A model generated the notes under the pieces. That model was given only the letters and a program-made list of their open reading frames with translations, did not search any database and had not been told where the DNA came from. Positions 41,384 through 48,790 of a DNA stretch of 64,000 bases are shown piece by piece. Origin of the DNA: DATHBD01 sp035296325 (GTDB lineage: Bacteria; Actinomycetota; Actinomycetes; Mycobacteriales; Micromonosporaceae); assembly GCA_035296325.1 (NCBI GenBank), contig DATHBD010000023.1, forward strand, positions 62,001 through 126,000, read 5' to 3'. The translations under genes were made by a program, and so were the position numbers. Within the stretch, counting starts at the first letter, position 1. The number at the start of each line of letters is the position of its first letter.

Positions 41384-42238
41384 ATGCGGAGTAAGAAAGT
41401 TCTGCTTGCGGCGGCGTCCGCGATAGTCGTGGGTCTCGGCGGACTCGCCGTGGTCAACGCGCACACCGCCAGCGCGGCAACCGACGGCGTGTTCAAGATG
41501 ACGTGCGGGTACAGCCACACGAACAACGACGACATGATCCTCTACCCGAACCGCCCGGGGGCGGCGCACACCCACGACTACTTCGGTAACGCCGGCACCA
41601 AGGCGAACTCGACGTACGGGTCGCTGATCGGAGTTCGCAGCACCTGCCCGGTCAACGACACCGCCGCCTACTGGGTGCCGGCCCTCTACCAGAACGGCCG
41701 CAAGCTCAACCCGTTCCACATCATCGTGTACTACAACACCCCGGTGGACACCGCCCGGACCCGGGTCCAGCCGTTCCCGAACGACTTCCGGATGATCGCC
41801 GGCAACGCCAGGAACACCAGGCCCGAGTCGATGGGCCGGGAGTACTGGGGTTGCGGGGACAACACCCAGATCACGCACAACGTGCCGACCCGCTGCAGCG
41901 TCGACAACATCCAGATCCGGATCACGTTCCCGTCCTGCTGGAACGGGCGCCAAACCAGCGGCGACTCCGCGGTGAACATGCGCTTCCCGTCCGGCGGCCG
42001 CTGCCCGTCCAGCCACTCCATCGCCCTGCCGATGATGCGGGTCAACGCCAGCTACCGGACCGGCACCAATGTCGGCCGGATCACGCTGTCGTCGGGCAGT
42101 GCGTCCTCGGCGCACGCGGACTTCGTGAACACCTGGGATCCGGCCACCCTCAAGACCCTCGTCGACCGGTGCCTGAACAAGCTCTCCCGCGGCGACTGCG
42201 GTCGTTTCCAGGGCACCACCCGGGGCCGCAACCCGTAA
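41384..42238 (+). CDS. Secreted DUF1996-domain protein
   Basis: 284 residues. GGAGGAA ribosome site before ATG 41384. Signal peptide MRSKKVLLAAASAIVVGLGGLAVVNAHTASAA, then the DUF1996 domain: FKMTCGYSHTNNDDMILYPNRPGAAHTHDYFGN, TCPVNDTAAYWVPALYQNG, HIIVYYNT, WGCGDNTQ, IQIRITFPSCWNGRQ and SHSIALPMMRVNASYRTG. Conserved histidines, cysteines and tryptophans suggest a metal- or ligand-binding extracellular fold. DUF1996 proteins are common in saprophytic fungi and actinomycetes, with no established function. Lower G+C and Asn-rich compared with neighbours. It ends before a strong hairpin terminator. Confidence 0.88.
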   Translation: MRSKKVLLAAASAIVVGLGGLAVVNAHTASAATDGVFKMTCGYSHTNNDDMILYPNRPGAAHTHDYFGNAGTKANSTYGSLIGVRSTCPVNDTAAYWVPALYQNGRKLNPFHIIVYYNTPVDTARTRVQPFPNDFRMIAGNARNTRPESMGREYWGCGDNTQITHNVPTRCSVDNIQIRITFPSCWNGRQTSGDSAVNMRFPSGGRCPSSHSIALPMMRVNASYRTGTNVGRITLSSGSASSAHADFVNTWDPATLKTLVDRCLNKLSRGDCGRFQGTTRGRNP

Positions 42239-42273
42239 CCCCGGCGCGCGCCGCTCGCACCGGCGCGCCGAGC

Positions 42274-42331
42274 ACGACCGAAGGGCACCCCGCCACCGGA
42301 TCAACGGTGGGCAGGGGTGCCCTTCGGTCGT
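42274..42331. terminator. Strong bidirectional hairpin terminator
   Basis: ACGACCGAAGGGCACCCC (42274-42291) and GGGGTGCCCTTCGGTCGT (42314-42331) form a perfect 18-base stem. CCACCG/CGGTGG adds an inner stem in the loop. It lies between the convergent DUF1996 and LacI-type genes. Confidence 0.88.
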
Positions 42332-42357
42332 CGGAAGGTGCCCGCCGGCCCGGGCCG

Positions 42358-43386
42358 TCAGCGCCCGGTGGCGTCGAACGCCGGCGCGGTGCTGCCCCGG
42401 GGCACCAGCCGGGGCGTCTGGTCCTGGAAGTCGGCGACCGGCTCGCCGTTGATCGCGGCGAAGAGCTGGCGCGCGGCGTGTGCGCCGTACCCGGGGATGT
42501 CGCGGCTCACCGCCGTCATCGCGGGATGGACCAGTTCGCACAGCGGGGAGTCGTCCCAGGCCACAATGGACAGCTCAGCCGGAACGGCGACGCCCATCTC
42601 CTGCGCGACCGCGAGGCCGGCGACCGCCATGATGTCGTTGTCGTAGATGATCGCCGTTGGCCGGTCGCCGCTGCTGAGTAGCCGTCGGGTGATCCGGGCG
42701 CTCTCCTCGCCGGTGTAGTCGGCCGGCACCGTCGTCGCCTGACTCAGATCCAGCCGTTTGCACACCGCGGCGAAGGCCTCGTCGCGGATGGCGGTGTGCA
42801 GCAGGTCGGACAGGCCGGTGACCCGCGTGATCCGCCGGTGTCCCAGCGCCACCAGGTACTCCACCGTGTCGGTCAGCGCACCGGCATCGTCTGACCAGAC
42901 CCCCGCGAGGTTGCCGGTGCCGCGCGGGTTGCCGATCACCACGGCGGGCAGGCCGAGCTCCTCCAGTACCGGAACCCGGCGGTCGTTCACCCGCAGGTCG
43001 ACCAGGATCACGCCGTCCACCCGCCGCTCCGCCCACCATCGCCGGTAGAGCGCGATCTCCGCGTCGGAGTTGGCGACCACCTGCAGCGTCAGGGCGAACG
43101 AGCGCGCGGAGAGCTCCACCTCCAGCCCGCTGATGAGCTCCATGAAGAACGGCTCGATGCCGAGGGTGCGGGCCGGCCGGCACACCGCGAGGCCGACGGC
43201 GTACGCGGTGGAGCCGGAGAGGGCACGTGCCGCGGTGTTGGGACTCCAGCCGATCTCGTCGGCGATGGCGACGATCCGACTCCGGGTGCTCTCGGAGACG
43301 CCGGCCTGGCCGTTCAGCGCGTAGGAGACAGCGCCCTTGGACACCCCTGCCCGGCGGGCGATGTCGGCGATTGTTGGCCGCTTCAC
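42358..43386 (-). CDS. LacI-family regulator adjacent to the GH5 gene
   Basis: 342 residues. Helix-turn-helix TIADIARRAGVSKGAVSYALNGQAGVSESTRSRIVAIADEIGWSPNTAARALSG is followed by the effector domain (VDGVILVDLRVNDRRV, PTAIIYDNDIMAVAGLAVAQEMG, LSIVAWDDSPLCELVHPAMTAV). GTG start. It is divergent from the secreted GH5 enzyme, so it probably controls that gene in response to a manno- or gluco-oligosaccharide. No clear operator palindrome was identified in the gap; only TATCGATA at 43498-43505. Confidence 0.9.
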   Translation of the reverse strand: MKRPTIADIARRAGVSKGAVSYALNGQAGVSESTRSRIVAIADEIGWSPNTAARALSGSTAYAVGLAVCRPARTLGIEPFFMELISGLEVELSARSFALTLQVVANSDAEIALYRRWWAERRVDGVILVDLRVNDRRVPVLEELGLPAVVIGNPRGTGNLAGVWSDDAGALTDTVEYLVALGHRRITRVTGLSDLLHTAIRDEAFAAVCKRLDLSQATTVPADYTGEESARITRRLLSSGDRPTAIIYDNDIMAVAGLAVAQEMGVAVPAELSIVAWDDSPLCELVHPAMTAVSRDIPGYGAHAARQLFAAINGEPVADFQDQTPRLVPRGSTAPAFDATGR

Positions 43387-43545
43387 GCGCTCTCCCTACG
43401 TGGTGTCCGCTGCTGCGGTGGACGCGCCTCAGCTCGCTGATGCGGTTAAGCCGTCGGGGCCGCCCCAGGGTTAGGGAGGATCTTAGCCGTTCGCCGGTAT
43501 CGATAGCGTGCCGTATCGGCAGGTGGCACAAGTCACAGCCGACAG

Positions 43546-43574
43546 TTGACATCCGATGTACTCGCGCCTATGTT
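43546..43574 (+). promoter_or_regulatory. Promoter of the secreted GH5 gene
   Basis: TTGACA (43546-43551), 17 bases, TATGTT (43569-43574): perfect -35 and a good -10. An ~80-base leader precedes the GTG at 43662, which has an AAGGAGG ribosome site. Confidence 0.65.
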
Positions 43575-43661
43575 CCTGGTCACTTATCCGGTTCAGTACA
43601 CCGGCCGCGGTGGCCTGACCGCCCGTCGCCGCCACGGGCCGGCGCCAAGGAGGTACACAGG

Positions 43662-45641
43662 GTGAAACGACGGATACTGGCCGGAGGTGCGGCTGTTGCC
43701 GCACTCGTCGCCGCAGTAGCGGCCAGCCCCCCGGCGGGTGCGGCGCCGCGACCGGTCGCGGACAGCTTCGTGACCCGGGTGGGCAGCAACCTGCAGCTCG
43801 CCGGCCGACCCTTCACGATTGCGGGCGCCAACAACTACTACCTGATGTACAAGTCGCCCGCGATGGTGGACGACGTGTTCGCCGACGCCGCGGCGGCCCG
43901 GTTCAACGTGATCCGCACCTGGGCGTGGCTCGACATCGGCAATGCCGACGGGACCAACTCGGTCTCCGCCGGCAAGGCCGACGGGGTGTACTTCCAGTAC
44001 TGGGACGGCACCCGGCCGGTGTACAACGACGGCGCCGACGGCCTGCAGCGCCTGGACTACGTGGTGGCGGAGGCCAGGGAGCGCGGCATCCGGTTGGTGA
44101 TGCCGTTCACCAACAACTGGAGCGACTTCGGCGGGATGGACCAGTACGTGCGGTGGCGGGGTGGCACGCACCACGACGACTTCTACACCGACCCCACCAT
44201 CCGGCAGTGGTACAAGGACTGGATCTCGCACCTGCTGAACCGGGTCAACACCATCACCGGCGTGGCGTACAAGGACGATCCCACGATCATGACGTGGGAG
44301 CTGGCCAACGAGCCGCGCTGCGTCGGGTCCGGGCTCTACCCGGCGTCGCCCACCTGCAGCACCGACACGCTCACCGCGTGGGCCGACGAGATGACCCGGC
44401 ACATCAAGAGCATCGACACCCGGCACCTGGCCAGCGTCGGTGACGAGGGCTTCTTCTGCGACGACCGGGAGAGCACCGACTGGACCCTCAACTGTGGCTC
44501 GGGTGTGGACACCGTCCGGCTCGCCGCGCTGCCGGCGGTCGACGTGATGTCCTACCACCTGTACCCGGACCACTGGGGCAAGACGGCGGAGTGGGGCACG
44601 GAGTGGATCGCCCGGCACATCCGGGAGGCCGACGCCGTCGGCAAGCCGTCCATGCTCGGCGAGTTCGGCCTGCACGACAAGGCGGTCCGCAACCCGGTGT
44701 ACCGGGAATGGACCGACACCGTGGTGCGCAACGGCGGCGACGGTTTCCTCTACTGGATCCTCTCCGGCGTGCAGGACGACGGCACGCTGTACCCGGACTA
44801 CGACGGCTTCACCGTGTACTGCCCGTCGCCGGTCTGCCAGACTCTGACCAACGCCGGACGCATGCTGGCCGGCGCCCGGCCGAGGTTCGCTCCGGTTGCC
44901 GACCACGACACGGTGACCACGCCGTTCGGTACCGCAGCGACGTTGCGGCCGGCTGCCAACGACATCGCGTACGGCAACCCGGTCATGGCCCGCTCGATCG
45001 ACCTGAGCCCGGGCGTGGCCGGCCGGCAGAGCACGGCGACGGTTCCCGGCGGCACGTTCACCGCGGACCGCACAGGCACGGTCACGTTCACGCCGGCGGA
45101 GGGCTTCGTCGGCCGCGCGACCGTGGAGTACCGCATCCGGGACCGGCGCGGTCAGCAGTCCAACGTGGCCACCCTGGAGGTGATCGTGCGGCCGGCGCCG
45201 GGCGCGCCGGTGACGCTGTTCTCCTTCGAGGACGGGGTGCAGGGTTGGGCGCCGGCGAGCTGGCAGACCAACGCCGGCACGGTGGCACAGACCGACGCCT
45301 TCTCCACCGAGGGGGCGCGCGGCCTGCGGGTCACGTCGACCGGGCCGTTCTGGTTCGGGGCCACGTTGGCGCAGCCGATCGACATCAGCACCCACGGCAC
45401 CATCTCGGTCGATCTGCGGACCGGGTCGGCGGGCACCTCGCCGCTGCTCGCCCTGCAGACCGGCAGCGCCCTGACCTGGTGCCAGGCGAACAAGCCGTGG
45501 GTGGTGCAGGACCAGTCGGTCACGGTGTCCTACGACATCGTCACGGATCTGGCCGGGTGCGCCAACCTGAACGACGTCCGCGGGGTGCTGATCTTCTTCA
45601 GCCCCGGTGAGTTCGACATCGACAACGTCCGCATCAGTTAG
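43662..45641 (+). CDS. Secreted GH5 beta-mannanase/cellulase-like enzyme with C-terminal accessory domains
   Basis: 659 residues. Signal peptide RRILAGGAAVAALVAAVAASPPAGAAP. The GH5 barrel (~30-400) contains IAGANNYYLMYKSPAMVDDVFADAAAARFNVIRTWAW, IMTWELANEPRC with acid/base E217, VMSYHLYPDHW and the nucleophile E334 in PSMLGEFGLH. NNYYLMYKSP and RTWAW resemble GH5_7 mannan endo-1,4-beta-mannosidases. Residues ~410-510 are a cadherin/Ig-like domain (AATLRPAANDIAYGNPV..., VEYRIRDRRGQQSNVATLEVIV), and ~515-659 a CIA30/CBM-like beta domain (LFSFEDGVQGWAPASWQTNAG, FDIDNVRIS). It cleaves plant beta-mannan or related glucans outside the cell; exact specificity is inferred. Confidence 0.9.
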   Translation: MKRRILAGGAAVAALVAAVAASPPAGAAPRPVADSFVTRVGSNLQLAGRPFTIAGANNYYLMYKSPAMVDDVFADAAAARFNVIRTWAWLDIGNADGTNSVSAGKADGVYFQYWDGTRPVYNDGADGLQRLDYVVAEARERGIRLVMPFTNNWSDFGGMDQYVRWRGGTHHDDFYTDPTIRQWYKDWISHLLNRVNTITGVAYKDDPTIMTWELANEPRCVGSGLYPASPTCSTDTLTAWADEMTRHIKSIDTRHLASVGDEGFFCDDRESTDWTLNCGSGVDTVRLAALPAVDVMSYHLYPDHWGKTAEWGTEWIARHIREADAVGKPSMLGEFGLHDKAVRNPVYREWTDTVVRNGGDGFLYWILSGVQDDGTLYPDYDGFTVYCPSPVCQTLTNAGRMLAGARPRFAPVADHDTVTTPFGTAATLRPAANDIAYGNPVMARSIDLSPGVAGRQSTATVPGGTFTADRTGTVTFTPAEGFVGRATVEYRIRDRRGQQSNVATLEVIVRPAPGAPVTLFSFEDGVQGWAPASWQTNAGTVAQTDAFSTEGARGLRVTSTGPFWFGATLAQPIDISTHGTISVDLRTGSAGTSPLLALQTGSALTWCQANKPWVVQDQSVTVSYDIVTDLAGCANLNDVRGVLIFFSPGEFDIDNVRIS

Positions 45642-45651
45642 GTCCCGCCCG

Positions 45652-45690
45652 GTGACCCCGCGTCGAGCCGCCGGCTCGACGCGGGGTCAC
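45652..45690 (+). terminator. Perfect hairpin terminator after the GH5 gene
   Basis: GTGACCCCGCGTCGAGCC (45652-45669) pairs perfectly with GGCTCGACGCGGGGTCAC (45673-45690) across a 3-base loop, 11 bases past the stop codon. No U-tract. Confidence 0.9.
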
Positions 45691-45775
45691 GTTCGGGTGG
45701 CCGGGTAAAGGAAGGGTTTCGCCAGCTCACGGCTCGGGTACGGCACGCCGGTTGCCCGAACCGAGAGGAACTTCA

Positions 45776-46114
45776 ATGACGCACATCGATGTCGCTGCGA
45801 TCACCGTGGCACCCGGGCTTCCGGGGGCGCAGCCGGCCCGGCAGCGCGCGGCACTGCGGCCGGACAGTGCGTTGGCGCAAATGGCGGGGGAGCTGCTGCA
45901 GCGGCATGTGGCGCACGTCGCCGCGGAATCCGGGAGCGCGACGTGCGCGCGGTGCGGCCAGCCGTACCCGTGCGTGCCCGGCGTCCGGGCGCGTCAGGTG
46001 CTCGACGCGGCCGGGCTCGGCGCGCCCCGAGCGGCCGAGCCGCCAGCGGCGCCGATCCGGGCCACCGCGACGGCCGGCGCGTCGGTCGGCACCGGGCCGC
46101 GTGGTCGGGACTGA
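45776..46114 (+). CDS. Small cysteine-motif protein of unknown function
   Basis: 112 residues. ATG 45776 is preceded by GAGAGGAA at good distance. It has an Ala-rich helical middle (ALAQMAGELLQRHVAHVAAES), a compact CARCGQPYPC motif (C-x2-C-x5-C) and a disordered Ala/Pro/Gly tail. No known domain is recognised; the cysteine motif with the preceding His could bind zinc. It is isolated between the GH5 terminator and the convergent ABC ATPase gene. Confidence 0.65.
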   Translation: MTHIDVAAITVAPGLPGAQPARQRAALRPDSALAQMAGELLQRHVAHVAAESGSATCARCGQPYPCVPGVRARQVLDAAGLGAPRAAEPPAAPIRATATAGASVGTGPRGRD

Positions 46115-46138
46115 CCAGCGCCGGGCAACGCACCCGGG

Positions 46139-47524
46139 TCACGCCCGCCGGGCGGCCCGCATCGCCGGGTCCGGCCCGGCGAACCGGATCCGGGCGCCCG
46201 CCCCGTCGAAGATGTACACCTTGTCGAGATCGACGGCGAGGGTGAGCACCTCGCCGACGCGTGGCCGGGGTGTCGCGTCGGCGAGCAGTCGCAGCGTCAG
46301 GTCGGCCGCCGTGTCCAGCGGGGAGCCACTCGGCTCGTACGCGGGGTAGAAGCCGTACTCGGTGCGCGCGGTGGGCGCCGGTGCGACCGCCGGGTTGGAC
46401 AGTCGGGCAATGGCCCGGCGCAGCACACCCGGCGTTGCCGGGTGCCCACCGCGGTCGGCGTCCGGCGCCGGGTCGACGTCGCGATCGTCGATGTCCGGCA
46501 CGATCGGGACCGCGCCGGTGTTCACCTCAACGAGGATTTCCGGGCCGACGTCGACGACCCGGCGAACCGTGCCGCGCAGCAGGATGTCGCCGCCCGGCAC
46601 GGCCGGATCCGCCGCGCCGCCACTGCCGGCGACCGAGCCGGCGGCGAGGGTCAGTGCGTCGGAACGGATGGCGACGGTGACGCGGTCCGTGTGGTGTGCG
46701 ACGAGCTGTGCCGCACCCGGATCGGAGGCGCTGACGCGCAGGACCTGGCCACCGAGGTCGATCACCGCACCCCGGTCCGCGGCGTAGAGAGCGCCCTGGA
46801 CCAGGCAGATGTCGCGGATCAGCAACGACGCCACGAAGAGGGTGGCCGGGTCGTCGTACACCTGGTGCGGCGTCCCGACCTGCTGCAGCCGTCCCCGGCG
46901 CAGCACCGCCACCCGGTCCGCGACGGCAAGTGCTTCCGACCGCGCGTGGGTGACGTAGAGCGTGGTGACACCCATGGTGGAGTTGAGGTCGTGGATCTGG
47001 CCGCTCATCTCCAGCCGCAGACTGGTGTGCAGGTTGGACAGCGGCTCGTCGAGCAGGCACACGGTCGGGCGGCGCACCGCGGCCCGCGCCAGCGCGACGC
47101 GTTGCTGCTCTCCGCCGGAGAGCTGGTGCGGCAGGCGGTCCATCAGGTCGTCGATGCCCAGGCGGATGGCGGCCTCGGTCACCTGCGCCGTCGTCGTGGC
47201 GTCGTCCACCTGCGCCGCGCGCAGCGGGAACGCGATGTTCTGGTGCACGGTCAGGTGGGGGTAGAGCGCGAAGTCCTGAAAGACCATGGCGACGTTGCGC
47301 TGCTTCGGCGAGAGCCGGTCGACCAGTTGCCCGTCCAGGTGGATGTGGCCTCCCGTGGGCTCCTCCAGCCCCGCGACGAGCCGCAGCACGGTGGTCTTGC
47401 CGGACCCGGAGGGCCCGAGCAGCACCATGAACTCGCCGTGCTCGATGTCGAGGCTCAGGTTGTCCACGGCCACGGTGCCGTTCGGGAAGACCTTCTGAAG
47501 TGCGTCGAGCGCTACGGCCGCCAT
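46139..47524 (-). CDS. MalK/UgpC-type sugar ABC transporter ATP-binding protein
   Basis: 461 residues, longer than the usual ~370. Walker A GPSGSGKTT, Q-loop MVFQDFALYPHLTVHQNIAFPLR, signature LSGGEQQRVALARAAV, Walker B CLLDEP, H-loop YVTHARSEAL. The D-loop reads LSNLHTSLR where family members have LSNLDAKLR, and the H-loop lacks the Asp of VTHD, so ATPase properties may differ. The C-terminal regulatory OB-fold region (~240-461) has an insertion rich in Asp/Pro. No permease genes are adjacent, as for the shared ATPase MsiK, which energises several sugar importers. Confidence 0.9.
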   Translation of the reverse strand: MAAVALDALQKVFPNGTVAVDNLSLDIEHGEFMVLLGPSGSGKTTVLRLVAGLEEPTGGHIHLDGQLVDRLSPKQRNVAMVFQDFALYPHLTVHQNIAFPLRAAQVDDATTTAQVTEAAIRLGIDDLMDRLPHQLSGGEQQRVALARAAVRRPTVCLLDEPLSNLHTSLRLEMSGQIHDLNSTMGVTTLYVTHARSEALAVADRVAVLRRGRLQQVGTPHQVYDDPATLFVASLLIRDICLVQGALYAADRGAVIDLGGQVLRVSASDPGAAQLVAHHTDRVTVAIRSDALTLAAGSVAGSGGAADPAVPGGDILLRGTVRRVVDVGPEILVEVNTGAVPIVPDIDDRDVDPAPDADRGGHPATPGVLRRAIARLSNPAVAPAPTARTEYGFYPAYEPSGSPLDTAADLTLRLLADATPRPRVGEVLTLAVDLDKVYIFDGAGARIRFAGPDPAMRAARRA

Positions 47525-47596
47525 GGCCTCCTCCGACGTCCCCGCAGGTCCGGGACAGCACCTCGGCCGACTCCTCGCCGCGGACTGTCAGTGGCG

Positions 47597-48790
47597 CTAG
47601 ATCCTACGCCCGCCGGCGGGGTCGCGTGGCTGTGGTGTCGGGTCCGCGACTGCGTCGCCGGCGAGCAGTTCGGCGACCTCCTCGGCGATGGCGGCCTCCT
47701 CGTCGGTCGGCACCACACACACCGTGACGCGGGCGTCACCGGGCGAGATGACCCGGGCGGCCGCGTCGGCGGATCCGTTGCGCCGGTCATCGACGGCGAT
47801 GCCGAGCGGCGCCAGCCCGGCCAGCGCCTCCGCCCGGATGGCGGGGGCGTGCTCGCCCACACCCGCCGTGAAGGCGATCGCGTCGAGTCGGCCGAGTACC
47901 GCATGGTAGGCGCCAACGTACTTGCGAATCCGGTGGCAGTAAAGATCAACCGCGAGAGCGGCCGCGGCATCCCCGGCGTCGCGTCGGCGCAGCACCGTCC
48001 GCAGGTCGTTGTCGCCACACAGCCCGACCAGCCCGCTGCGGTGCTGCAGCAGCTCATCGACCTCGGCGAAGCCCAGGCCGGCGACCCGGTGCAGGTATCC
48101 CGGCACCGCCGGGTCCAGGTCGCCGCTGCGGGTGCCCATCACCAGGCCCTCGAGCGGTGAAAGTCCCATCGACGTCTCCACGCTGCGCCCGGCCGCCACC
48201 GCGGTGGCGCTCGCGCCGTTGCCCAGGTGCAGCACGATCAGGTTGAGCTCGGTGATCGGCCGGCCGAGCAGGTCGGCGCAGCGGCGGGCGACGTAGCGGT
48301 GCGAGGTGCCGTGGAAGCCGTAGCGGCGGATGCCGTGGCGCGCCGCGAGTTCGGCGTCGATCGCGTACGCGGCCGCGGCGGCCGGCAGGGTGGCGTGGAA
48401 CGCGGTGTCGAAGACGGCGACGTGCGGCACGTCCGGGAGCACCTCCTGCGCCACCTCGATGCCGGTCAGGTTGGCCGGGTTGTGCAGTGGCGCGAGCGGG
48501 ATCAGCTCCGCGATCCCGGCGCGGACCTCGGCGTCCACCCGGGTGGGTTCGCGGAACCGGGTGCCGCCGTGCACGACCCGGTGTCCCACGGCGGTGACCC
48601 CGGCGAGGTCCAGGTCCGCGGTGGCCCGGCGCAGCGCGGTGGCGTGGTCGGGTGCGTCACCGTCCGGCTCGCCGATGCGCTCCATGACGCCGCCCCGCCC
48701 CGCCCCGCCGGCCGGGCCGCCCACGCCGGCGGCCGGGTCGACCAGGCGGTACTTCAGCGACGACGAGCCGCAGTTCAGCACCAGAATCAT
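47597..48790 (-). CDS. ackA: Acetate kinase
   Basis: 397 residues. It converts acetyl phosphate and ADP to acetate and ATP. Motifs: VLNCGSSSLKYRLVD at the N-terminus, GHRVVHGG, PLAPLHNPANLTGIE, VAVFDTAFHATLP, RRYGFHGTSHRYVA, LHLGNGASATAVAAGRSVETSMGLSPLEGLVMGTRSGDLDPA and FTAGVGEHAPAIR. ATG 48790 overlaps the pta stop by 4 bases (ATGA). The long open frame continuing upstream over pta is an artefact of composition. Confidence 0.96.
   Translation of the reverse strand: MILVLNCGSSSLKYRLVDPAAGVGGPAGGAGRGGVMERIGEPDGDAPDHATALRRATADLDLAGVTAVGHRVVHGGTRFREPTRVDAEVRAGIAELIPLAPLHNPANLTGIEVAQEVLPDVPHVAVFDTAFHATLPAAAAAYAIDAELAARHGIRRYGFHGTSHRYVARRCADLLGRPITELNLIVLHLGNGASATAVAAGRSVETSMGLSPLEGLVMGTRSGDLDPAVPGYLHRVAGLGFAEVDELLQHRSGLVGLCGDNDLRTVLRRRDAGDAAAALAVDLYCHRIRKYVGAYHAVLGRLDAIAFTAGVGEHAPAIRAEALAGLAPLGIAVDDRRNGSADAAARVISPGDARVTVCVVPTDEEAAIAEEVAELLAGDAVADPTPQPRDPAGGRRI

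Noticed and set aside
43498..43505. TATCGATA as LacI operator for the GH5 gene
   Set aside because: Only 8 bases symmetric, upstream of the -35, and without the CG-centred LacI pattern in flanking bases.
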